This document shows positions 21,814 through 32,000 of a DNA stretch of 64,000 nucleotides, in pieces; position 1 is the stretch's first letter; every line of letters starts with the position of its first letter. Under the pieces are notes generated by a model. The model was not told the origin of the DNA and made no database searches. It was given only the letters and a program-made list of their open reading frames with translations. The DNA comes from Paraphoma chrysanthemicola. Its lineage: Eukaryota; Ascomycota; Dothideomycetes; Pleosporales; Phaeosphaeriaceae. The DNA lies in contig JAGMWG010000004.1 of the NCBI GenBank assembly GCA_020744225.1, positions 2,046,001 through 2,110,000 of the forward strand, in the 5' to 3' direction. Made by a program: the position numbers and the translations under genes.

Positions 21814-23022
21814 ATGGCTACCACAACAGTACAAAAGACAGTGTCACAGCCAGAAACTGGAGCAAACTTCACGAAATATGACTTTAACAATCTCAAGCCC
21901 TATGTTCACCCACCAGAGACGAAGGAAGATCTCCCGTGGTCAGAGCTTGTGACTCTTGACCTCGAAGATTACGATCGACCTGGCGGCAAGGAAAGATTAG
22001 CCAAGCAGCTGGAGCACGCAGTCCACCACGTTGGATTTGTATGTAAAGTTCTTCGGATAGCAACGTGCTCGCTGACTCGTCTACAGTTCTACGTGAAGAA
22101 CTACGGTCTCAGCCCAGAACAAGTGGATCGCCAATTCACTTTGGCGAAGCACTTCTTCGAGCTCCCAACTTCAGAGAAGGAGAAATTTGAAGTTAACTAT
22201 AAGGCTGCCGACTACAATGGCTGGCGTCGACCCGGCCGTGCTGTCATCGCCGACACCAAGGACAATATTGAGATGTACAACTTTGCCAAGTTCACAGAAC
22301 ACTTTAAGGGCAAGTACGATCATCCGGACTTGATCAAGGCACATCTGCCAGAGATTGAGGTTTTCCAGAAAGCGCTGCATGCGAATGTTGTGATCCCATT
22401 GCTGCGTCTCTTCGCTATTGTTCTTCAGCTACCCGATGAGGATTACCTTGTCAAGCAGCACACATTTGATAAGAAGAGCGAAGATCATTTCCGATACATG
22501 ATTTACCATCCAAGAACCGAGGAGGAATGGAAAGCCGCAAAGTACGGAGCAACTGGTGGCCACACCGATCTTGGAACCGTGACTCTACTGTTCCGCCAGC
22601 CCGTAGCCGGTCTACAGATCCTGGGCGAAGATGATAACTGGACCTGGGTTGCACCGCAACCTGGAACTATTACGGTCAACCTCGCGGACACAATCTCGCA
22701 TCTCACAGGCGGGTGGCTGAAGTCGTCCGTTCATCGCGTCGTTGCGCCACCTGAGGACCAAAGACAGTACGAGCGCACGGGCTTGCTGTACTTTGCGCGG
22801 CCGCACAATGACACAAAGCTACTTCCCATCACGGAGTCGCCGGTGCTCGAGAAGGCGGGTGTGAAGCCTAGGTTCGATTCGATTGTGACAATGGAGGAGT
22901 GGGTAAGGGCGAAGCAGAACCTGCAGCTCAATCCGGAGATCTTGAAGAAGAAGTACGCGGAGCGAGGAGACGGGAAGGTCGAGGTGTTGGCCGGCTTTCA
23001 TGATCAGAAATACAAGGAGTAG
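21814..23022 (+). CDS. 2-oxoglutarate/Fe(II) dioxygenase, isopenicillin-N-synthase-like
   Basis: Two exons (21814-22038, 22087-23022) give 386 residues. Splicing restores HVGF-FYVKNYGLS, the standard opening of the DIOX_N domain. The 48-bp intron is free of stops, so an unspliced read-through would add 16 residues and break that motif. The catalytic part has the iron ligands in GGHTDLGTVTLLF (His and Asp) and SSVHRVVAP (distal His), with the 2OG-binding Arg in YERTGLLYFARP, although the usual R-x-S is R-T-G. Family members hydroxylate, desaturate or cleave small molecules, often in secondary metabolism or nutrient salvage. Divergent partner of the MFS permease. Confidence 0.92.
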   Translation: MATTTVQKTVSQPETGANFTKYDFNNLKPYVHPPETKEDLPWSELVTLDLEDYDRPGGKERLAKQLEHAVHHVGFVCKVLRIATCSLTRLQFYVKNYGLSPEQVDRQFTLAKHFFELPTSEKEKFEVNYKAADYNGWRRPGRAVIADTKDNIEMYNFAKFTEHFKGKYDHPDLIKAHLPEIEVFQKALHANVVIPLLRLFAIVLQLPDEDYLVKQHTFDKKSEDHFRYMIYHPRTEEEWKAAKYGATGGHTDLGTVTLLFRQPVAGLQILGEDDNWTWVAPQPGTITVNLADTISHLTGGWLKSSVHRVVAPPEDQRQYERTGLLYFARPHNDTKLLPITESPVLEKAGVKPRFDSIVTMEEWVRAKQNLQLNPEILKKKYAERGDGKVEVLAGFHDQKYKE

Positions 23023-23590
23023 TGCGAAGCTGAATGCATAATTTCTAGAATGAATAAGAGATGCCCTCAAATGCTCGCATAGCGAACTAAAAGACTACGT
23101 TCACGTGCGAGTCAAATGACTTTTGTCCGTGCTGCCTGGATGCCGACAGTTGTGCCCACTAGGGGCTCCGAACCGTTCATGCTTGACATTTGAAAATATC
23201 TAAATGTAGTCATTGACCGAGGGAGGAGTCTGATGTGTGTCAAGAGCAGGAGTGAGAAAGGGTTGAGAAGCTCATGGGTATGACAAGGCAGCGGCTGAAT
23301 GATCACGTTCACAATAGTCCCCATACCTTCCAACCCAGCCGCGTGATTGTAAAGGCATGCGCGCCGTTAAGCGCGTTTCTCTTGGATCACTCAAAGTCTT
23401 CGCAAAGCAACCACTCAGGTCCAGAAATGAACGCTTTGAACGGCGCCTAACCTGGCAAGGCGCGCCCAGGGGCTTATTCGTGCGGCCTTCTGTTAGCTTC
23501 TAAGGTTCGGTTACAATCCACGCGACTGTATGGGTATGAAAGCATAAATCGGACTTGCAGTATTCAAATATACCTTCTTATCTATTTCTA
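23023..23590. other. Convergent intergenic region
   Basis: 3' ends of the dioxygenase (+) and F-box gene (-). Nothing further recognised. Confidence 0.6.
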
Positions 23591-24439
23591 TCAGAACGGA
23601 ACTTGTAACGGGTTGTCTTCGTCAAGGCACTGCGGATGCCATATTTCTTCACCCACGACTGCCCGACCAGCAGGACACCAACCACCACGTTCGACCAGCA
23701 CAGCACAACCCTTGTCCACCACAAACAGTTCCATGAATATCTCCATGATTTCATCTTCAGGCCCTTCTTTTTCGCCGCTGCCCACAAGTCGCGACCTCTC
23801 CGCGAACTCTGCGGGGTCGCTAATCTTCGTCTCGAAGTGCAATTTCCAGCCTTCGCCCACAAAGGCATCCGCGCCAATGATGAAATCATACAGCCAACCT
23901 ATCGTTACGCCATATGGAGGGATGTAGCATGCTCCGCCCGGAAGCATGTGCTCTTCGGATGTGAGACTTTCGTCGTTGCTCAAGGTCCAGATTGGAAACA
24001 TGACGTCGTTACCATACACCCCCGCGATGTCGTCGCGATGCCTTTGCACTGACACCATCTGCAATCCTCTCACAATAGCCCCAGTTGGTGAGGCAAGAGG
24101 TAGGCGACGCCAACTTGCCTCTTGTCTTTCCCATTTCTTCCGAATATCGGTGTTTGAAGTCCATGGAAGCGTGCGCAGAGGAGCAAGATTGTCACGAGGA
24201 ATGAGATAACGAATCGGTCCGACAGCTGAAGAGTCGAAGAGGGCATGGAAGTGTGATGCGAGAAGCGCATGGAAGGCCAAGCCGTGATCTAGAAAATCGA
24301 TCTCAAGAATGTCCTTGATGTTGGCCTCCAACGTCTTACATGTCGAGCGCGAGACGAGGAAAGTTCGAATGTCGATGTCCAGTAGATGTGAGAGCGTGAG
24401 ACGAAGTACTTCGGTAGGTAAGTCTAGGAGGCGCATCAT
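23591..24439 (-). CDS. F-box domain protein
   Basis: 282 residues, intronless. The start is the first ATG of the frame (MMRLLDLPTEVL). Residues about 4-45 fit an F-box (LDLPTEVLRLTLSHLLD, then FLVSRSTCKTLEA), which binds Skp1 in SCF ubiquitin ligases. The remainder is aromatic-rich without recognised repeats, as is common in the expanded fungal F-box families whose targets are unknown. The frame is open upstream of the ATG without another ATG, so a missed short 5' exon is possible. Confidence 0.75.
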   Translation of the reverse strand: MMRLLDLPTEVLRLTLSHLLDIDIRTFLVSRSTCKTLEANIKDILEIDFLDHGLAFHALLASHFHALFDSSAVGPIRYLIPRDNLAPLRTLPWTSNTDIRKKWERQEASWRRLPLASPTGAIVRGLQMVSVQRHRDDIAGVYGNDVMFPIWTLSNDESLTSEEHMLPGGACYIPPYGVTIGWLYDFIIGADAFVGEGWKLHFETKISDPAEFAERSRLVGSGEKEGPEDEIMEIFMELFVVDKGCAVLVERGGWCPAGRAVVGEEIWHPQCLDEDNPLQVPF

Positions 24440-24820
24440 ATTGGCAATTGAAGGAGTCTGGCCAGGGTCGTGTTGTGGTTTGATGGTGAAAGTGTTACAA
24501 CCGCACGAGACAGAGACATAGTTACGCGACAAGCCTTCGCTTAATTGAGTCTAAGTGTATTTTGGTAGGTGCCGAGGCAGCCCCTGCCCAGCCCTTGGCC
24601 CAACATACTACAAGCCGGTTAATATGTAGGCACGTCGCACGGTCGCCTGTATGTCACTTTTGCAGGGAAAAAAAATCTCGTGGTAGACGACGAGGATTTT
24701 AGCACTAACAATCATTGACTATTCAAGTTCTGTCTGCACAGCTTTGTTTCATTCACAACGGATAATGCACCCTTAATGTGGTCCCAGCGCATCCAATATC
24801 CAGCTCATGGAATCAAATCC
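24440..24820. other. Intergenic, no gene seen
   Basis: 381 bp between the F-box gene start and the LysM gene stop. No features recognised. Confidence 0.6.
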
Positions 24821-26019
24821 TCAAGCTCTCACACCGACGCAGAGGTATGTCTGTGCCCACATGCCGGTGCAGTCCGCCTTAATTGCAGGGTTCCAGCGGA
24901 ACAAGTTGGCCAGCGAGACCCCGTATTTGGTTTGAATTGCTGGGCAATTCTGATTGTTCTCGACGAAGTGAAACTTGTTGCAGTTGTTCACCATGCCTGA
25001 CTGGATTGGTGTCGGAGTGGTGATACCATTGCCAGGCTGTGTTGGAGTAGGTGTGTGGCCAATAATGCTGACACAGGCATACGCTTCGGCCCAGAGTCCA
25101 CCGCAATTGCTTCCAGCCTTAGGATTCCATTGCTGGAATTGAGCGAGGGTGATACCAGACTTGGAAGCGACATCCGCACAGAATTCGCCAGACTTTACAA
25201 AGTAGAAAGCATCGCAGTTTCCAACGATGTCAGGCTGAGTTGGCACCGGCGTTTGGATGCTACAAAATATGTTAGAATTTTGAGTGCTCGGGGCGGGGAT
25301 CTCCGATCGACACTCACCCATTTGGCACCTTGGTAGGAGTGGGAGTTGGCGTAGTTGGAGTGTGTCCAATGATCGAGATACATGCGTAAGTCTCAGCCCA
25401 AAGGCCTGCACATGTGCTACCAGCCTTCGGGTTCCATTGCGTGAACTGTGCAACAGTAATCCCAGACTTCTGTGCGATGTCTGCGCATCCTTCGCCAGTC
25501 TTCACAAAATAGAATGCATCACAGTTACCCACCATGTCAGGCTGGGCAGGTTGAGGGGTCTCGATACCTGTGGCAGGGAATTTAGATCAGCTTGTTTGGT
25601 GGTCGTGGAAAGTGTGTGCTTACCATTAGACGGCTTCGTGGGAGATGGAGTCGGGGTTGGAGTGGGCACCGTCTCAAAGGCTGCTTCCACACAATACGAC
25701 TTGCCAGTTGTAAGACCGTTGCAGTTGGCTCCAATGGAAGGATCTGTTGAAGTCAAAGTCAGGACTTATCTCACATGCTTTCAACATGTATAGACTCACT
25801 CCACCTGCGAAACTGGTCGATGGTGATCAGGTTTTCGTCCAGAATGGCGGCGCAAGTCACGGCAGTTGTTTGATCGTGCCACCAAGTGCACTCAGAAGTG
25901 GTGTTCTCATCGAACGGCAGCTGAGGCTTTACGCCACGCTGCTCGAGTCGAGTAGTAGGCGCACCAAAGACCGCATTGATGCTGCCGAGCAAGAGAAGGC
26001 TGGAAAGAAGAGAAGCCAT
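24821..26019 (-). CDS. Secreted four-LysM protein
   Basis: Four exons (26019-25800, 25743-25624, 25567-25318, 25259-24821) give 342 residues. Signal peptide MASLLSSLLLLGSINAVFG. Four LysM-like modules: one rebuilt across intron 1 (DQFRRW joined to NPSIGANCNG), two almost identical (GNCDAFYFVKTGEG/GNCDAFYFVKSGEF, both with QWNPKAGS and GHTPT), and a last one with FRWNPAIKADC. They are separated by Pro/Thr linkers (TPTPTPTPSPTKP) likely to be O-glycosylated. No enzyme domain. Genes of this kind are often found beside subgroup C GH18 chitinases, and one is present 3 kb away. A chitin-binding role in wall protection or remodelling is inferred. Confidence 0.9.
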
Positions 26020-26963
26020 ATTGGGTGTATCCTAAAGAGTGTAGTAATGAATGTCAGAGGCAATGGGCCAAATCAAAGAGTGTGACTGATTCGCAGCGAA
26101 AGAATGAATGACAGGCGATCGAATTGCCTCGTGGATGATGCCACAACAAGCTGCCTGATATTACAATATATATCTTGTACCTTTCATCGGAGCCTTACTT
26201 AGGAAGAATTTTGCAAGTGGCCAGAAGGTTTTCCAAGTCTTGGCCCGTACGCACTTTCTTGAACGTCTAAATTCAGCACTCGTTCACTAGCCTAGAGTTA
26301 CGCCTACCGACCCGTTAGGCGGCCCGTAATCAACGCATACGGTCACTCCCAATCTAACCTAGGAAGGGCTCTTGCTCCGCTGTAACGGTAAGGTTGCCAA
26401 GAGTTACCGCCATCTTAAGATGAGCCAAGATATACCGGGGTAGCCTCCGGTTCTCGATCGCCAAGAGCTCTGTTATTACCGGTGAAAACAGCGGAAATTG
26501 CCTGGTGGCCTAACGTGGCTCATCGGAGTAAGACATGAATTGATACACGAATCCGAAAGTTCGGTCGGTCGCGTCAAGTTTGCGCGTGAGACTTGGCAAC
26601 CGACGAGGTCTCCGCCCGCAGTCGAGCCCAGACTGCCTCCATTGCCACCGTGTTGTTCCCCACAAGGACAGACGGCCGATGGTTTAGACCAGGGCCAGTA
26701 TGGATGGAGTCACAATTTGTTGCACAATCCACGTGAAGAGAATCTACTTTGCCTCCTGCCGCAACTGGCATGCTACATTCATCAGAACTTTATGAATTTT
26801 CACTTCACGAGCTAGGGATATTGCCATACTCAGGGATCAAGTCTTTGTTGCGTGATTTATGATATTTGCTTGTCTAAACATGAAAGCGAAAATAGCTTCA
26901 ATAGTGCAAGTACATGATAACCCAACGAAGTTCTGAAGTTCACGAGGAATCCGTCATTCTGAA
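26020..26963. other. Intergenic; promoter of LysM gene
   Basis: A TATA-like ATATATAT lies near 26166-26173 (minus-strand use), about 150 bp upstream of the LysM protein start. No coding sequence supported. Confidence 0.55.
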
Positions 26964-28127
26964 TCAATTACAGCTCTTTAATGTTGCGAGCGTCATACCA
27001 GCCTTGATTTGAACGATTTTCCAAGATTTCATGGCTCTCCAATGAGATTTGCTTCCCTCTGCGTAATCGATGCCTGAGTTTGGGTTGCCTTGGTTGTCAA
27101 TCTGCAACTGAAGATTAGCCACGGGATTGGAAATAAGTAAGTAGCAGCTGCATACGTACCCAGTCAATCAGGGCCTGTTGATTCGCAAAGTTCTTACTCA
27201 ATTCAGGTTTGAGGGTACCGTCGGGGTTGGTGTATGCAGCAAACGTCCCAGGAACGTCCACCTGCGTGAACGTAGGAGCCACAGGTATCCCAGAGTTGAC
27301 CTGCGTACGCGTGTAAATTAGAGTTTGTATGGAGCCGTGTGCAGTCTGTGTTTGCATACCTGACGCGTGACGAGGTCGGTCAGGCCTAAACCCCCCTTGC
27401 CTGCCTTCTTGTCCGCTTCTGTTGTAGGAGGAGTCTTCTTAAAGTAGCTGACGATCCATTGCTGAGTGTCCAGTCTTCGAAGCAAGGCGATCTTGTTTGC
27501 AACGTCTGAAACCTGCTTGTTGCGGGCTGGGCCAAAGTACCTATCGTTAGCGCTGTCTTTTCGAAGCTCGGTATATTGCTTCTCGACCTTGTCGATAAAT
27601 GCTTGGTATGCATCCGCGTGCGGATCATCTTTTGATGCTTTAAACCCTTTGAAGGAGGGATCCAGGAATTCAATGTTCAGCTGGCCGTTGTATCCTTTGC
27701 TCAAAAGCCCTGAAGCAGCGTTGTCAAGGTTTCCGCCCGCAGGGCTTGGTAGATCATTCGAAGTTGGAATTGTTCCTGGGATGAGGCCCTTGTTTTGCAG
27801 GCGCACTTGAAACTCCCAATACGTCAAGCGACCATTTGGACCGCTCCCAATGTTCCTGTTGTTTGGCCATGGGTGTTTTGGATTTTGCTTGAAAATAGGC
27901 TGCTTATCCGGGCCCTTGATCTCCGAGAAAAGATCATACATCTCCCAGAGATATATGCGTTCGTACACACTGTATTGAGGTCAGGACTATGGTTGAAATA
28001 GCCATCACCTTGTCCAAGCAGCGATATGGGCGGAGAGAACGTACTGGGATTGCCAATTGGCAGCATGAACGAATGAGATCAGACTGAAAAGCCATAGAAT
28101 GGCATTGGTTGTTGGAAGGCTGCGCAT
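26964..28127 (-). CDS. Unrecognised secreted protein in chitinase/LysM island
   Basis: Four exons (28127-28009, 27969-27360, 27300-27160, 27107-26964) give 337 residues. The start MRSLPTTNAILWLFSLISFVHA is a clear signal peptide, cleaved before ANWQSQY. The mature protein is soluble, with few Cys, and has motifs such as YERIYLWEMYDLFSEIKG, LDPSFKGFKASKDDPHADAY, RRLDTQQWIVSYFKK and SHWRAMKSWKIVQIKAGM. I recognise no family. The first intron is only 39 bp but has good GT, CTGAC and AG signals and restores the frame. The last acceptor is doubled (27108 or 27102), so two residues are optional. It is divergent from the chitinase with 0.9 kb between starts and is flanked on the other side by the four-LysM gene, so co-regulation with chitin degradation is likely. 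Confidence 0.8.
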
Positions 28128-29016
28128 ACTTGGGATGAAAGAAACGAGAGTAGGTATGGCTGTGACCAAGTACTGATGTTCAAGAATTTTGTGACAGTGC
28201 AATAGAAAGGCGTGAAATGTACTGATGATCGTTCGCTTAGATTGTAGCAATAGCACTGTTCGGAATGATAGGTTTTTCACGAGTTCGGAGAATCTCCCCT
28301 TTCGAAGACCAACAAGTTGCCTTTTCCGCCCCAGCGAAGCGAGATGAGATTATGGCCAAGATCATATCTATTGTTGACTATACTCTGGGCATTGCTCGGG
28401 AGTTGCACCAGATTTTGTTCAGCTTGATGTAGATGACAGTCCAAGACGGGAGATGTGGGTGGCCTCGATCGGCCTTACCAAAGTGCAGCTCCCCGCTACC
28501 TGCATGTCTGCGGCTTAACGACGAGCGTTTTACCCGGAGAACATTCCGATTCTTGGCACAACCTAAATTTGCAGTGTCCTATAAGTCTGGGCAGGTCTAT
28601 TTCTGGGGGCTCAATCTAAGATCATACCTGGTGCAATTGTTTGTAGAAGCACGACCCTAGTTGTTACGAGCACGGTTGTGGGTCTCGACTGTTAGGCGGG
28701 CACTAATGCAGGGGAGTGACGACCCGATGTGATGGCGCCGAACCACGGCAACCTTGCAAGTGTCACCGCCACCAACACTCTGGGTAGAAATCTCTGAGGG
28801 AAACTCCGAGGCGGAATCCCAGACTAGCCAAGGCGGCATTATCGAACGCTGAGATTGACCGAAAATGTCGCTAGCATCAAATGGTCAGCCTTGCGATCAT
28901 GGGAAAAATCATTAATATGACAGCGACGGTGAATGCCCAATGTTGGAGAGATATGCCAATAGTCACTCCTTCAGCCACTCAAGGTTACTCAATTGTCATC
29001 TTTTCGACAGCTCACC
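28128..29016. other. Divergent promoter, unknown secreted protein / chitinase
   Basis: 889 bp between the two start codons. No coding sequence supported; candidate shared regulatory region. Confidence 0.6.
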
Positions 29017-32000
29017 ATGAAGGTGCTTGCTGCGACCACACTCGTTTCGTCTCTCCTTCTTCCCGCCATCGTCCTCGCTCAGGGCAATTCAAATGGCACC
29101 TATCCAACCACCTTCCGAGCAACAGGCTTCAATTCTGAAGAGAATAGCCTAGAGCTAGGTACTACGCCAGTAGTACCTTTTGGAGAAATTGTTGCTAACG
29201 ATCCGTGGTCTACTCCATTGGTTGATGGCTGTCCCAAATTATGCACCGTGGTTGGGCCTGATCCAAGCAACTGGACACACGTGCATGATCAACAACTAAT
29301 CTCGAAATGCGAAGAGCCTCTTCTTCTCTCTATCAACGTCCAGAATGAGCCAAGCCGCTTCAATACCTACCGTACATGCGCTCTTCGCGCCGGAAAAGCG
29401 GAGGCGAAACGGAACTACATCAACCACATAGCGTACAAGCGTCAGGACAATGGACTGCCCTCAAATAGCTCGACGACACAGCCAATTGGATCCACTGGCG
29501 ATGCTTGTGGGGCTTACAAGTCTCGAATTAAAGCTGTGCTATCCTGCGGCCCACCCGGTGTTATCGCTGCTGGCTCGAATGCTACAGCTGCGGTTGATGC
29601 TTTGTCAATCTATCTCAAGGATAGCGCAAAATGTGGAACCAACATAATTTTCGCGAAGTATGGTGCCGCAGTTGTTGGTGTCTACGCCGGCGCAGACCTC
29701 CCATATACCAGTGCATCCGAAATGCTTGCAAAATCAAGTGAGTGCGGTTTCATCGCGACAGTGTTCACCTCGTGTTTATTTACAGCAATGAAAGTGGATG
29801 GAACTTGGATATGCTTTGCCTCGTAACTTTCGCTAATCATAGATCGTTTAGGAGATCGCATTGCCCAAGGAACGGAAGTCCTCCAATTGTGTAATGCACG
29901 TTCTCAAGATGCTGCTACTCTAGGCATCTTCGCGACCGAAAGCTTCGACGTCAACTTTGACAAGGTACATGATGCTCTGCAGACCTGGGCAAGTGGCGAG
30001 TGCTACGAAATTGCCTCGCAAGTCGAGGAGGATACTGAGTGGACGATCTTGACCGCCGAGCCTGAAACCTCTGGCTTCAACCAAACTCGACGTGCTGTTG
30101 CTAGCGCAATGAAGGGTATCACCTCACTCATCTCGAACGAGAAGAGAGCAACGTGTACAGCCATCCAAGTGAACTCCGGAGACGGCTGCGCATCGCTTGC
30201 AGCGAGGTGTGGCATCCGTGGTGCCGACTTCACCAAGTACAACCCGAAAGCGAATATGTGCTCTACCTTGATGCCAAAACAATGGGTATGCTGCTCAGCT
30301 GGCGATCTGCCAGACATGAGACCGAAGCCGCAGGCAGACGGAACATGTGCCGTTTACAAGGTCGTCGAGAACGACGGATGCGCGGCAATTGCAAGCAACT
30401 TCGGCCTCACGGTGGATGACATCGACAAGCTAAATAAGAAGACCTGGGGCTGGTCGGGATGTCCGAGACTACAACCAGATCAGATTCTGTGTGTCAGTGA
30501 AGGCAACACCCCTATGCCTGCTCAGATTGACGGTGTCGCTTGCGGACCGCAGAAAGTTGGCACTCAGAAACCCAGCGGGCAGTATGACGGTTTCGCGCTT
30601 GCCAAGCTCAATCAATGTCCTTTGAAGGCTTGTTGTTCTGGATGGGGATTCTGTGGCACCACCACCGAATTTTGCACGGAATCCAAATCCGAGACCGGCG
30701 CGCCTGGTTCTTTCAAGAAGGGTGACAATGGATGCATCTCCAACTGTGGAACTGACATCGTCGGAAACGACAACGCGCCTAGCAGCTTCTCAAAAGTAAG
30801 TCACTTGTCGACATCTACTAGAATGGAGCCTGACTATATACAAGGTCGGATATTTTCAAGCGTACAATGGAGCTCGCGACTGCCTCAACATGGACGTGTC
30901 TGAAGTCAACGAGTCCGAAAAAGACCTGACGCACGTTCACTTCGCCTTCCTCGGTGTCACTGCCGACTTTGACGTAAACATCATCGACTCAGTCAAGAGC
31001 CAATGGGAGAAGTTTAGCTCCGGGAAATTCCCGTTCAAGAAGATCATCTCATTCGGTGGTTGGGCAGAGTCAACTGAGCCAGGCACATTTCAACGCTACA
31101 AAGACGCTGTGAAGCCTGAAAATCGCAACAAGTTCGCCAACAACGTCGTCAACTTCATGAAGAAGCACGACCTGCAGGGCGTGGACTTCGACTGGGAATA
31201 CCCAGGCGCTTCTGACGTGCGTAACGATGCAGTATCGTGCCGATATGAGACAACAGCTGACTTCGTCATAGATACCGGGTGTTCCTAATGGGGGCGAGCA
31301 GGAGGCGCAACACTATTTACGTTTCTTGACGGTCATTAGGGGCCTGCTGGATAAAGACAAGTCTCTATCCATTGCCTTGCCAGCTTCTTTCTGGTATCTC
31401 AAGCCGTTCCCAGTCGACAAGATTTCTGAAGTTGGTAAGTGAACCATTTGTGTCTGTATCCACAATTATTAATCTCGCATCCTACAGTCGACTACTTCAT
31501 CTACATGACGTACGATCTCCATGGGCAGTGGGACTATGGAAACAAGTTCGCCAACCCCGGCTGCGACAGCGGGAACTGCCTTCGCTCTCATGTCAACGCT
31601 ACTGAGACATATAACGCGCTTTCCATGATCACCAAAGCTGGCGTACCAGCAAGCAAGATCTTTGTCGGTGTCTCTAGCTACGGCCGCAGTTTTCGCATGG
31701 CCGATAAATCTTGTACTGGCGAGATGTGCAAGTTCACGGGATCTTTTGGCCACTCAGACGCCGAGCCTGGACAGTGCACGGGTACCGGTGGGTACATTGC
31801 TAATGCCGAACTTGACGAAATTTTTGCCTACGCAGAGGCGAAGACCGATGGTTTTGAGGCGAAGAGATGGTACGACTCAAAGACTGACTCGGATATTATG
31901 ACCTATGGTACACAAGGAAATGGCATGACAGACTGTAGGTGTACCAGAAGCCCGTCGCATGCGACCATTTATTGACTGGTTTTACAGGGGTTGCATATAT

